NCBI RefSeq assembly: GCF_014652835.1
Contig: NZ_BMZO01000002.1
Coordinates: 186,001 to 250,000 of the forward strand
DNA length: 64,000 bases
Source of the DNA: Limoniibacter endophyticus
GTDB taxonomy: Bacteria > Pseudomonadota > Alphaproteobacteria > Rhizobiales > Rhizobiaceae
Direction: 5' to 3'
Below, in pieces: positions 32,024-40,762 of this stretch (within the stretch, counting starts at the first letter, position 1; each line of letters starts with the position of its first letter). Made by a program: the position numbers and the translations under genes. Below the pieces are notes generated by a model that was given only the letters and a program-made list of their open reading frames with translations, was not told where the DNA came from and searched no databases.

Positions 32024-33820
32024 ATGACGGACGTGGCGGTTGCAACAACGGGCCCCTCAAACGAGACACATTTGTATCAGCAGTTGATACAGACGGGGCC
32101 GCTCAGCCGGCTGTTTCGACCCGTCATCCCAAAGCTTGCCATCTGCGCGACGTTGTCTGCCTTCGGCGCTGCGGCGGGGCTGCTGCCATACATCGCGATA
32201 GCGGAGATTGGACGGGCTGCACTGTCTGCGCCGAATTTGTCGCATGCCGCCATAACAGTTTGGGTCTGGGTCGGGATCGGAGTTGCCGGAGCGATCGCCC
32301 GGCTGATCTTGCTGTTCGCGTCCTCTCGCCTTGGCCACTACGCGGATGCACAGCTTCTGCATGATATTCGCGGCAAGCTTATCGCTCATCTCGCCGTCCT
32401 GCCGATCGGTTGGTTCCGTGCCTCGGGTTCGGGTGCGATCAAGAAGGTGATGACCGACGATCTGGAGGCCATGCACCAAATCATCGCTCATGCGCTCGGC
32501 GAGATCATCGGCGCCACTACGGCAATCCTCGTTGGTCTCGCCTACCTTGCCTGGGTGGACTGGCGCATGGCACTGGTCGTCGCGGCGACGCTGCTGCTGC
32601 TTTACGTGGCCTATCGTGCCGCGATGCGGTCGATGACTACGCACATGGCGCGGCTGTTCGAGACCGAGCAGAAGGTCAGCGCCGCCAGTGTCGAATATGC
32701 TGACGGCATTACGGTCGTGAAAACCTTCGGAACCGGCGGGCGGATTCTGAAGCGCTTTAACGATGCCGTTAGCGAAAACTCCGCCGCCATGAGCGCCTGG
32801 TTCGGCGAAACCCGCTACAGCTCCGCCTTCGCGCGCATCCTTTCCTCCGAAATGACGCTTTTGGGGGTCGTCGCGGCCTCCGGTCTCTGGATGATTCAGC
32901 ATGACATGCTGGCGATGGCTGACCTGCTGCCGTTTCTCGTCGTGGGCATTGGTCTGCCCACCGCCGTTTCTCCTGCTATTCAAGGTTCGCAGGGTCTGAG
33001 AAAGGGGCGCATGGCGGCCGGAAATGTGGAGGCGATCCTGAAACGTGACGGTTTGCCGGAAGCGCGGCAGCCACGACTCCCCTCGGCATTCGATATCGAG
33101 TTCTCCGGCGTGAGTTTTTCGTATGACGGCTGCAACAACGTGATCGAAGATCTCTCGGCAGTCTGCCGGCCGGGGACCGTCACGGCGCTGGTCGGCCCAT
33201 CGGGGGCGGGCAAGAGCACGCTCGCCAACTTAGTCCCGCGCTTCCATGACGTGACGAAAGGCGCAATTCGTATCGGTGGCATCGACATCCGCTCGATATC
33301 GAGCTCCACGCTGCTGTCATCGATGTCGCTGGTGTTCCAGGACGTCATCCTGCTGCGCGATACGGTCCTTGAAAACATCCGGGTCGCTCGTCCGCAAGCC
33401 GGTCTTGATGAAGTCATGGTCGCTGCCAAAGCCGCGCGTATTCATGATGTTATCGAGCGCATGGCGCAAGGATACGATACCTATCTCGGCGATGGTGCGG
33501 GGCTTTCTGGTGGTGAACGGCAGAGGCTGACGATTGCGCGTGCGATACTCTCCGGCGCGCCGATCGTAATCCTCGACGAAGCGACGTCCGCCCTCGATCC
33601 AGACAGTGAAACGGCCGTGCAGGAAGCCTTAGCCGAACTTGCGCGAGGCAAAACGGTGCTGGTGATCGCCCACCGTCTGCACACGATCAGGAGCGCCGAT
33701 CAAATCCTGGTTCTGCAAAGTGGCCGCCTGGTTGAACAGGGCGATCATGACCAGCTTATCGCAAAAGGAGGGCTCTACGCCCGGATGTGGCTGGCTCAGG
33801 AGAAAGGAGCACCCCAATGA
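32024..33820 (+). CDS. ABC half-transporter 1 (YbtP/IrtA-like)
   Basis: A 598-residue fusion of a six-helix membrane domain (about 35-340) and an ATPase domain. Walker A is GPSGAGKST (about 391), the signature LSGGERQR (about 493) and Walker B IVILDEATSALD. It has an exporter fold, but pairs of such half-transporters beside FecBCD genes resemble YbtPQ and IrtAB, which import iron-siderophores. GAAGAGGAAACG precedes the ATG. It is the first of six coupled genes and overlaps the second half-transporter by ATGA, so a heterodimer is likely. Confidence 0.9.
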   Translation: MTDVAVATTGPSNETHLYQQLIQTGPLSRLFRPVIPKLAICATLSAFGAAAGLLPYIAIAEIGRAALSAPNLSHAAITVWVWVGIGVAGAIARLILLFASSRLGHYADAQLLHDIRGKLIAHLAVLPIGWFRASGSGAIKKVMTDDLEAMHQIIAHALGEIIGATTAILVGLAYLAWVDWRMALVVAATLLLLYVAYRAAMRSMTTHMARLFETEQKVSAASVEYADGITVVKTFGTGGRILKRFNDAVSENSAAMSAWFGETRYSSAFARILSSEMTLLGVVAASGLWMIQHDMLAMADLLPFLVVGIGLPTAVSPAIQGSQGLRKGRMAAGNVEAILKRDGLPEARQPRLPSAFDIEFSGVSFSYDGCNNVIEDLSAVCRPGTVTALVGPSGAGKSTLANLVPRFHDVTKGAIRIGGIDIRSISSSTLLSSMSLVFQDVILLRDTVLENIRVARPQAGLDEVMVAAKAARIHDVIERMAQGYDTYLGDGAGLSGGERQRLTIARAILSGAPIVILDEATSALDPDSETAVQEALAELARGKTVLVIAHRLHTIRSADQILVLQSGRLVEQGDHDQLIAKGGLYARMWLAQEKGAPQ

Positions 33821-35568
33821 TCCTCAATCTTTTCCGTCTCGGCTCCAATCCTGCCCTAGTTTATCGACTGGGAATACTCACGGCTCTACGTGCGCTCGTG
33901 CAGGGCATCCTGCTTGCCCTCCTGATTCCGATCTTTCACGCTCTTCTACAACCGCAGCCTGATTTTGCAGCCGCGGGACCTTGGCTCACCGGCGCTGCAG
34001 TTTGCCTGATCATCTATTGGCTGTTGAGTGCGATCGCGACGCCCGCTGGCTTCGCAGCGAGCATCGAACTGGGCGACAGCCTGCGTCATCGCGTTATGGA
34101 ACATGTGACGCGCCTGCCACTCGGATGGTTCACGCCCGATCAGAAGGCTCGCTTGTCGCGAGCTGCTACCGTGGACACGACGGCGATCGGCCACCTCGCC
34201 GTCGAACTCGGCTCGCCCGCAATCACAGCGACCATCGTTCCGCTTTCAATCATTGTCATCAGTTTCTTCATCGACTGGCGGATGGCGCTCGTTTTTGCCG
34301 CGATCGCGCCGCTGGCCTTACTCACGCTGAAGCGTGCGGGAGACATTGCGTCCAAGGCCGACGAAGAACTCGACGCGGCATCAACGGAGTTGGCCGGACG
34401 CGCTATCGAACTGGGACAGGCCCAAATCGTGCTGCGCGCAGCGGGGCAAGCGGAAAGCGGCAGCGCCCGCATGCAAAGCGCCCTCGATGCGCACCGCGAC
34501 GTCTATCGTGAAGGTCTCCGTCAATCGATGGTGCCGGATCTGACTTATACCGGGACCGTCACGCTGGGTTTCACCGCCATTTTGCTGCTCGGTGCCTGGC
34601 TGCTGACTTCGGGCGAGATCGGCTTAGCCGATGCGGTTGTCCTGCTGATCCTCGCCGTGCGGTTCATGGAGCCGCTGGGTGTCCAGATCGAGTTGATTGG
34701 TGCCCTTCGGGCCATGGATAATGCCGTTGCGCGTGTCCGGTCGATACTCGACACCAAGCCGCTTCCAGAAGCCCCGAAGCCTGTTCGTCATATCGAAGAT
34801 GCTTCGATCAGCTTTGAGGATGTGACGTTCGGCTATAGCGATGCTCCCGCACTCGAAAAGGTCTCGTTCGACTGCGCGCCGGGCACGATGACAGCTCTTG
34901 TCGGACCTTCCGGTTCGGGCAAGACGACGGTCACGCGGCTTATCGCACGTTTCCATGACGTCGATAGTGGCACGATCCGCATTGGCGGGCATGATCTGCG
35001 CCAACTCGACAGCGTGGCTCTGATGGAAGAGATCGCTATCGTTTTCCAGGACGTCTACCTGTTCGACACGACGATCGAGGAGAACCTCCGCATCGCTCAC
35101 CCCGAGGCGACGGAGGAGGAGTTCGCAGCTGCTGCTCGCGCAGCGCGGCTCAACGAAGTCGTCTCGCGCCTTCCGCATGGTTGGCAGACACGCGTTGGCG
35201 AAGGCGGCGCCCAGCTGTCAGGCGGGGAGCGCCAACGCGTATCGATCGCTCGAGCCTTCCTCAAGCAGGCAAGAATCGTCCTCATAGACGAGGCCAGTTC
35301 GGCGCTGGACCCGGAAAACGAGCGTGCCGTGGCCGAGGCGATAGCTAACCTGTCTAGCGACGGCCGTAGAACGGTGATCGTGATCGCTCACCGGCCGGTC
35401 ACACTGGCGGCGGCCGACCAGGTGATCACGCTCGACAAGGGACGTGTCGTCGAAATCGGCTCGCCGGAGCATTTGCGCCAATCAGGCGGCGTGTTTGCCC
35501 GGCTCTTCTCCCAATATGAGTGTGCCCGTTCCTGGCGCATCGAAGCCACGGAAGGAGCCAGCCAATGA
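33817..35568 (+). CDS. ABC half-transporter 2 (YbtQ/IrtB-like)
   Basis: A 583-residue membrane-ATPase fusion, probably the partner of the preceding gene. Walker A is GPSGSGKTT (about 363), the signature LSGGERQR (about 467) and Walker B IVLIDEASSALD, all intact. Membrane helices fill about residues 15-300. Start and stop overlap both neighbours by four bases. Function is inferred from context: inner-membrane handling of a metal chelate or a related small molecule. Confidence 0.9.
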   Translation: MILNLFRLGSNPALVYRLGILTALRALVQGILLALLIPIFHALLQPQPDFAAAGPWLTGAAVCLIIYWLLSAIATPAGFAASIELGDSLRHRVMEHVTRLPLGWFTPDQKARLSRAATVDTTAIGHLAVELGSPAITATIVPLSIIVISFFIDWRMALVFAAIAPLALLTLKRAGDIASKADEELDAASTELAGRAIELGQAQIVLRAAGQAESGSARMQSALDAHRDVYREGLRQSMVPDLTYTGTVTLGFTAILLLGAWLLTSGEIGLADAVVLLILAVRFMEPLGVQIELIGALRAMDNAVARVRSILDTKPLPEAPKPVRHIEDASISFEDVTFGYSDAPALEKVSFDCAPGTMTALVGPSGSGKTTVTRLIARFHDVDSGTIRIGGHDLRQLDSVALMEEIAIVFQDVYLFDTTIEENLRIAHPEATEEEFAAAARAARLNEVVSRLPHGWQTRVGEGGAQLSGGERQRVSIARAFLKQARIVLIDEASSALDPENERAVAEAIANLSSDGRRTVIVIAHRPVTLAAADQVITLDKGRVVEIGSPEHLRQSGGVFARLFSQYECARSWRIEATEGASQ

Positions 35569-35753
35569 CGATTTTCAAGGAAATGCGCGCACGCGTCACA
35601 ATGAAGTCCGACCGCAACAACCTTGCCATCTCTGACACTAGCTTGCTGGTGCGCATAGCCGATGTGCCGCATGATTATGAGATCGCCGCGGTCGATGTGG
35701 TGGTTCATCTGCGTCCCGCCGATGAAGATTATCAGACGGTGGACCCAATATGA
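35565..35753 (+). CDS. Small unknown protein of the uptake operon
   Basis: A 62-residue protein that I do not recognise. It starts at an ATG overlapping the stop of half-transporter 2 and ends overlapping the permease start, so it is tightly coupled on both sides. The N-terminus is basic (MTIFKEMRARVTMKSDRNN) and the rest acidic with a beta-like stretch (EIAAVDVVVHLRPADEDY). There is no signal or membrane segment. The coupling argues that it is translated and may have a part in uptake; it could instead be the relic of a longer gene. Confidence 0.55.
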   Translation: MTIFKEMRARVTMKSDRNNLAISDTSLLVRIADVPHDYEIAAVDVVVHLRPADEDYQTVDPI

Positions 35754-36883
35754 GTCGCGTCGATGATATTCCTGACGCTCAACACATTGCGTATGCTGGC
35801 GCCTCGGCCGAGGCCTTGGACGATGGGCGCTTGGTGGCTATCGAAAAGTGGACCGCTGCTGTCTTGGCCTTTCTGGGTGTGACGCTTTTTGCCGTTATTT
35901 TGGTGGGTATTTGCGCCGGACAATATTCTATCGCGCCTGCGACCGCTCTTGGTACCTTAACCGATAAATTGGGCGGAGGGGATCTGCTCGCTTCCGTCAT
36001 GGGGGGTAGCGTGGCGCGGACAGAAATGGACGCGCGGATAGTTACGCTCGTGCGCGGCCCGCGCGTTTTGCTGGCTGCAGCTTGCGGTGCAGGCCTTGCA
36101 GTCGCGGGGGCCTCGTTGCAGGGCGTGTTCCGGAATCCGCTGGCAGCGCCGGAAATGCTGGGAGTCTCTGCAGGCGCGGCTCTGGGCGGAGCGGCGGCTA
36201 TCCTACTAAGCCTTCCTGGTTTGCTGATGATCGGAAGTGCATTCACCTCCGGCATGATTGCGCTCCTCATCGTCGGGTCGATTGCTCGCGTCGAAGGGGG
36301 GACCGCCCCGACGAGCGTGATTCTCGCGGGCGTCATCGTAGGCGCGTTTTTCATGGCGCTCGTGTCGGTGACCCAGCTCTTTGCCGATCCTCATAACTCG
36401 CTTCCCGCAATCACGTTCTGGCTAATGGGTAGCTTTGCTTCAGCAAGCTGGGACCAGGTGGGAATAGCTTTGCCCGCCGTGTTCCTCGGGTGCGTTGTCC
36501 TTTGGCTGATGCGGTTTCGCATCAACGCTCTTTGTCTGGGCGAAGAAGAGGCCCGCACGCTCGGCATTCCCGTCGAACGCGACCGGTGGCTGGTTTTCAT
36601 CTCGGTTGCGCTGATCGCCGCAGCGGTCGTTTCCGTCGCTGGAATTGTCGGCTGGGTTGGGATCGTCATTCCCCATGCTGCGCGGTTCCTCGTGGGGCAC
36701 GATCACCGCATCCTTCTCCCAGCGTCCTGCCTCTTAGGTGCGAGCTATCTCTGCGCCGTGGACACGGTGGCACGCAGCGCAACGCCCGGTGAGATTCCGG
36801 TGGGAGTGCTGACTGCCCTCATTGGCGCTCCATTCATAGCCTGGATGCTTCGCAAAGCCCTGATGGGCAGGGGAATTGGCTAA
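35750..36883 (+). CDS. FecCD-family iron-siderophore permease
   Basis: A 377-residue inner-membrane permease with about nine or ten helices. Family hallmarks are RGPRVLLAAACGAGLAVAGA, LQGVFRNPLAAPEMLGVSAG, ITFWLMGSF and GWVGIVIPHAARFLVG, the last being the ATPase contact region. It would move a ferric chelate delivered by the binding protein into the cytosol. The N-terminus has an extra 40-residue soluble lead. It overlaps both neighbours. Confidence 0.92.
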   Translation: MSRVDDIPDAQHIAYAGASAEALDDGRLVAIEKWTAAVLAFLGVTLFAVILVGICAGQYSIAPATALGTLTDKLGGGDLLASVMGGSVARTEMDARIVTLVRGPRVLLAAACGAGLAVAGASLQGVFRNPLAAPEMLGVSAGAALGGAAAILLSLPGLLMIGSAFTSGMIALLIVGSIARVEGGTAPTSVILAGVIVGAFFMALVSVTQLFADPHNSLPAITFWLMGSFASASWDQVGIALPAVFLGCVVLWLMRFRINALCLGEEEARTLGIPVERDRWLVFISVALIAAAVVSVAGIVGWVGIVIPHAARFLVGHDHRILLPASCLLGASYLCAVDTVARSATPGEIPVGVLTALIGAPFIAWMLRKALMGRGIG

Positions 36884-37614
36884 TGTTGCGGCTGAGCGAT
36901 GCCGGCGTCCGCTTTGGCCAAAGATGGATATTCCGCAATCTGACCTTGAAGATCGATGACCTCACCTGCATCGCGCTTCTGGGGCCGAACGGGCGCGGCA
37001 AGACGACATTGCTGCGGGCGATTGCCGGATTTCAATTGTTGTCCGAAGGGGAGCGTTCAGGTCCTTTGGATGTGGGATATGTCCCGCAACTCGGCGGAAA
37101 TCTGCTTTCATTTTCGGCCATCGAGATGGTCGTGATGGGGCGTTCCAGCGCCCTCGGTGTGTTCGGATCACCTCGAAAACAGGACTATCAGATCGCCCAT
37201 GACGCTCTCGCTGAAGTCGGTCTGTTGAGCCTTGCATACCAGTCATTCGACAGGCTTTCGGGCGGAGAGCGTCAACTCGTGTTGGTCGCCCGGGCTCTGG
37301 CGAGCGGAGCCACAACGATCATTCTCGATGAACCCGCTTCCGCCCTCGATCTCGCCAATCAGAGCCGCCTACTGGGCATTATCCGCGATCTTAAGAAGCG
37401 TTCGCGTTTCACGCTCATCTTCAGCACGCACGTTCCCCAGCATGCTCTGCAAGTCGCCGACGAAACTGTGCTGATGCTTCCACAGGGGCAGACAGTTCAA
37501 GGTCGCAGCGCTGCGGTCCTGACTGAAACCAACATGACCGAGTTGTACGGAATCCCGGTATGCCGTGTACCGATGCCCGGTCAGGTTGACGCCGTCGTAC
37601 CGATCTTCCGTTAA
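36883..37614 (+). CDS. FecE-like ABC ATPase
   Basis: A 243-residue ATPase that would power the FecCD permease. Walker A is GPNGRGKTT (about 34), the signature LSGGERQ (about 126), Walker B TIILDEPASALD (about 146) and the switch His is in STHVPQH. All are intact. The start overlaps the permease stop (TAATG). It is short compared with FepC but complete. Confidence 0.92.
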   Translation: MLRLSDAGVRFGQRWIFRNLTLKIDDLTCIALLGPNGRGKTTLLRAIAGFQLLSEGERSGPLDVGYVPQLGGNLLSFSAIEMVVMGRSSALGVFGSPRKQDYQIAHDALAEVGLLSLAYQSFDRLSGGERQLVLVARALASGATTIILDEPASALDLANQSRLLGIIRDLKKRSRFTLIFSTHVPQHALQVADETVLMLPQGQTVQGRSAAVLTETNMTELYGIPVCRVPMPGQVDAVVPIFR

Positions 37615-37631
37615 ACTTGTCTGGTGACCAT

Positions 37632-38744
37632 ATGAAACTTTGGGCATTAAATCGCCGCGACCTGATGAAGTCGCTTGCGCTTGGCGTTGCCGGCTGTTTG
37701 GCAGGCGGTAAAGCACTGGCGAACGGCAATGAGTTATGTTTTGTCGATCTGGCCGGAACAGAACATATCCTAGACGCACCGGCGACGCGCATTGTCGATC
37801 TCGTCGTGCTGTCGGCATTCGTAATTGCGGCGCATGGAAATCCAGATCGTCTAGTCGCAGTGCATCCCCGTAACCGGGATGAGTTTGAACGCGGATTCCT
37901 GCACCGGATTTTTCCCTGTGTTCTGGACATCGATACCAGCATCATCGTCGGCTCCGACTTCAATCCCAATGTCGAGGCCGTGGCAAACTATGCGCCGGAT
38001 GTCGTTCTGCAATGGGGAGACATGGGGACCAATTTGTTCGGGCCGCTTGAGAACGCCGGTCTCCGGGTAGCGAAATACCAGGAGGTCCCAGAGGGAGCCG
38101 ATAAAACCATTGAGCGGCTTTTGTTAATGCTTGGGGCGATGATTGGAGATACGTCCCGTGCCGAAAGGCTGATCGCCTATCGACGGTCCGTTGCAGATAG
38201 GCTGGGGACGCTGACTGAAAGGCTCGCATCGGATGAGCGTCCTTCCACCATGATCTTAACGATTGCCGGCAGCAGCTTCTATGCATCCGGAGGCGGGGCT
38301 GACGGTACCTATTCGTTCTACCTCTATCAGGCTGGGGGAGTGAATGCCGCCGCAGACCTTCCGAACTTTGCCCAGGTCAGCGCGGAGCAGATCGCGGCCA
38401 TGGAGCCTGACTACATTTTTCTGTTCAATGTCCCAGGCGTTTCTCCATCGAATGTTCTGGAGCATCCAATTCTGAGCTTGACGCCTGCGGCTCTCAACGA
38501 TCGCGTTTATCTGATGCCGACAGGTTCACATCATTGGGGATCAGTAGGACCAGAAGATCCGCTGACGTCACTTTGGATGGCTGAGCTGCTGCATCCAAAC
38601 CGTTCAGATTGGAATCTACGAAACGAGCTGGCAGTCACGTATCGCTCCATGTTCGGCCAAGCTTTTAGCGATGATGATCTTGACGAGGTTCTCCACGTCG
38701 CGGTCAATCGTAATAGCGCGGAATATGGGCGCTTCTTACCTTAG
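37632..38744 (+). CDS. Periplasmic iron-chelate binding protein
   Basis: A 370-residue binding protein. A twin-arginine-like signal (NRRDLMKSLALGVAG, about 5-20) suggests Tat export, unusual but known for such proteins. The fold shows class III binding-protein features: APATRIVDLVVLSAFVIAAHG, NVEAVANYAPDVVLQWGD and AAMEPDYIFLFNVPG. It would hand a ferric chelate to the FecCD permease. No outer-membrane receptor is encoded nearby. It ends the operon and converges on the TetR gene. Confidence 0.85.
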   Translation: MKLWALNRRDLMKSLALGVAGCLAGGKALANGNELCFVDLAGTEHILDAPATRIVDLVVLSAFVIAAHGNPDRLVAVHPRNRDEFERGFLHRIFPCVLDIDTSIIVGSDFNPNVEAVANYAPDVVLQWGDMGTNLFGPLENAGLRVAKYQEVPEGADKTIERLLLMLGAMIGDTSRAERLIAYRRSVADRLGTLTERLASDERPSTMILTIAGSSFYASGGGADGTYSFYLYQAGGVNAAADLPNFAQVSAEQIAAMEPDYIFLFNVPGVSPSNVLEHPILSLTPAALNDRVYLMPTGSHHWGSVGPEDPLTSLWMAELLHPNRSDWNLRNELAVTYRSMFGQAFSDDDLDEVLHVAVNRNSAEYGRFLP

Positions 38745-38807
38745 ATAAGACCCTTTGGTTGCGCTCTTTTGGCCTCGATCCTCGACAGGACACGTAGCTT
38801 CGCATGC

Positions 38808-39419
38808 CTATGCAGCTAGTCCGACAACCCGCCAGCTTAACATCTCTATCTCGTTGATCAGTTTTCTCTTCGTGATCGGATTTGAGCTAAATATGAGATC
38901 ATCAATCACGCCATGCAGCGCCGAATAAAGGTAGACGGCAACAAAACGGGGGCTACGGATAGACCATGCGCCGGACTGTTGACCTGAAGACAACAGCTCT
39001 TCCAAGGGGGATACTATTTTGCTGGTGAGGTTTCCGTTTGGTATTTGCGGATGCTTGTGGAACAACATATCCACCAAAGGCGGGTCATTCAGATAGCCAT
39101 CCACGCTGGCCCCTACCCACGCCGCCAACCTCCCTGCGAAATCATCTTCGCTTTCGTTATTTATCTCAGCGCGAACCTTCCGAACATAATCCTCGACGAA
39201 CCGCGATGCCAGCGCCGCATGAATATCTTCTTTCGAGTTGAAATAGATGTAAAAGGTACCTTTGGCGACTTTCGCGGCGTTGGTGATCTGGTCGACAGTA
39301 GTATGGTTCACGCCATGCTCGATGAACATGCGCTGAGCCGCATTCATAAGATCATCGCGTCGTTCTTCGGGGGGCTTTGTTCTTGGGCGCTTTGGACGCT
39401 GGGTATCGGCGGACGTCAT
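38808..39419 (-). CDS. TetR-family repressor of the uptake operon
   Basis: A 203-residue regulator. The helix-turn-helix is EHGVNHTTVDQITNAAKVAK followed by GTFYIYFNSKEDI, and the rest is a helical ligand-binding domain. It converges on the uptake operon it probably controls. AGGAGAAG lies ahead of the ATG at 39419. A single TGAC-N5-GTCA site at 39550 lies upstream of its own promoter region, and identical pairs precede the reductase and the uptake operon, so it is the best candidate for the shared repressor. The ligand is unknown. Confidence 0.85.
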   Translation of the reverse strand: MTSADTQRPKRPRTKPPEERRDDLMNAAQRMFIEHGVNHTTVDQITNAAKVAKGTFYIYFNSKEDIHAALASRFVEDYVRKVRAEINNESEDDFAGRLAAWVGASVDGYLNDPPLVDMLFHKHPQIPNGNLTSKIVSPLEELLSSGQQSGAWSIRSPRFVAVYLYSALHGVIDDLIFSSNPITKRKLINEIEMLSWRVVGLAA

Positions 39420-39549
39420 CTGGAGCTTCTCCTGAAATGACTGGGGCACAGTCACCTTCAGTTCTATCTCACGGATCTGCGAGCGCATCAACGCGTAACA
39501 CCGGAGCGACCTCGGACCGGTCCAAGAGGAATCTTCACGGATAGTTTAA

Positions 39550-39562
39550 TGACTAACCGTCA
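39550..39562. promoter_or_regulatory. TetR-type operator between tetR and lysR
   Basis: TGACTAACCGTCA has the same TGAC-N5-GTCA form as the paired sites at 29760 and 31884. Flanking bases extend it as ATGACT-N7-AGTCAT. It lies 131 bases upstream of the tetR start and 78 bases upstream of the LysR gene, so it may serve autoregulation and perhaps LysR control. Confidence 0.65.
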
Positions 39563-39639
39563 GTCATAGTGTATGTTGGTTTGACAATTGGTCTCAGGCG
39601 CAGCGGCAACCTGCACGAAAACGACGACGGTATCGAACT

Positions 39640-40632
39640 ATGAGGCGGCGTGTAAGGAAGCGCGGATATGAGGGCTCGTCAGCTTCTACGCTCGGAGAGC
39701 GCTCCTCCTTAGGAGGCCGCATACCGCTGGCGGCGCTGATTCAGACTGTCGCCGTCGCCGAACACCTAAACTTCCGCCACGCCGCTAACGCTCTTGGTGT
39801 GGCGCAATCCAGCGTTAGTGCGCGTGTAAAGGCACTGGAGGAAGAAATTGGCATACTCCTATTCGAGCGACACGCACGAGGTGTGCGGCTCACCGAAGCC
39901 GGTCGGCATTTCGTCAAGCAGATAGCGGCCGGCGTGGATCAACTGGACCATGCGGTGAAGACCGCAGGCATGGCGGCATCGGGAAAATCCGGTCGGCTTC
40001 GCATCGGCGTACCTGCCTTGATCCCGTGCAGCTTCCTTGCTGAGCTGATCGCGCGGTATCGCAACGACTACCCCGGCATCAACTTAGAGATAATCGAGGG
40101 TACGGCCCGCGATGCGGTGATGCGGCTCCGTGCCAACCGGTTGGACGTGGCATTTGTTGCCGGCACGCCCTATCTGTCCGATTGCCATACACGACCAATC
40201 TGGAGCGAACCACTGGTCGCCGTTTTGTCGGATGATCATCGTCTCGCCGGGCAGTCCACGATCACCTGGAACAGTCTTGTTGGCGAGACCTTCCTTGTCC
40301 GCCACGGCGGTACGGGACCGCAGATCCACGACCACATCATGTTGCGCTTTGCTGGACGCTGGCCTGCGCCGTCCATCCTGCGTTTCGATGTGGAGCGGGG
40401 CACACTGTTATCCATGGTCGGACAGGACTTCGGCATCACCATCGCCGGAGGGGCCACGGCGCTACAACCGATGAGCGGCATCGTGTTCCTGCCGATCGCG
40501 GATGAGCCGAAGCCCTTTACCTTTACCGGTGTCTGGTCACCGTTCAATCGCAGCGCCACGCTGAAAAATCTGCTCGATCTCGCGAGCAAGATGAGCCGTT
40601 CCGGGCGTGACGGCGATCGCTCGGCAGGATAG
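39640..40632 (+). CDS. LysR-family regulator upstream of traG
   Basis: A 330-residue protein. The LysR helix-turn-helix is about 35-95 (LNFRHAANALGVAQSSVSARVKALEEEIG, ending FERHARGVRLTEAG) and the co-inducer domain follows (GRLRIGVPALIPCSFLAELI). LysR genes of this kind are often found at this place in related ICEs, so it may belong to the element core rather than the cargo. The first 30 residues before PLAALIQTV are atypical and the true start may be downstream. Gene and traG are separated by 130 bases carrying a border repeat. Confidence 0.82.
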   Translation: MRRRVRKRGYEGSSASTLGERSSLGGRIPLAALIQTVAVAEHLNFRHAANALGVAQSSVSARVKALEEEIGILLFERHARGVRLTEAGRHFVKQIAAGVDQLDHAVKTAGMAASGKSGRLRIGVPALIPCSFLAELIARYRNDYPGINLEIIEGTARDAVMRLRANRLDVAFVAGTPYLSDCHTRPIWSEPLVAVLSDDHRLAGQSTITWNSLVGETFLVRHGGTGPQIHDHIMLRFAGRWPAPSILRFDVERGTLLSMVGQDFGITIAGGATALQPMSGIVFLPIADEPKPFTFTGVWSPFNRSATLKNLLDLASKMSRSGRDGDRSAG

Positions 40633-40645
40633 CGGTGAAGATAAT

Positions 40646-40663
40646 CCATCCTATTTGCCGCCG
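40646..40663 (+). repeat. Junction repeat before traG
   Basis: CCATCCTATTTGCCGCCG recurs at 48439-48456 with one mismatch, just before trbB. The two copies bracket traG, the CopG-like gene and the second cargo block. This suggests a recombination footprint. Confidence 0.55.
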
Positions 40664-40762
40664 ATAGTGTCCGGCAGCCCTCCCGCAGCCTCTTCCCTGT
40701 TGCTTGTACCATTTTGCCTACTCTCTAATCGGCTCCGTCTCTTTTGCCGACTGGAGCCTGCA

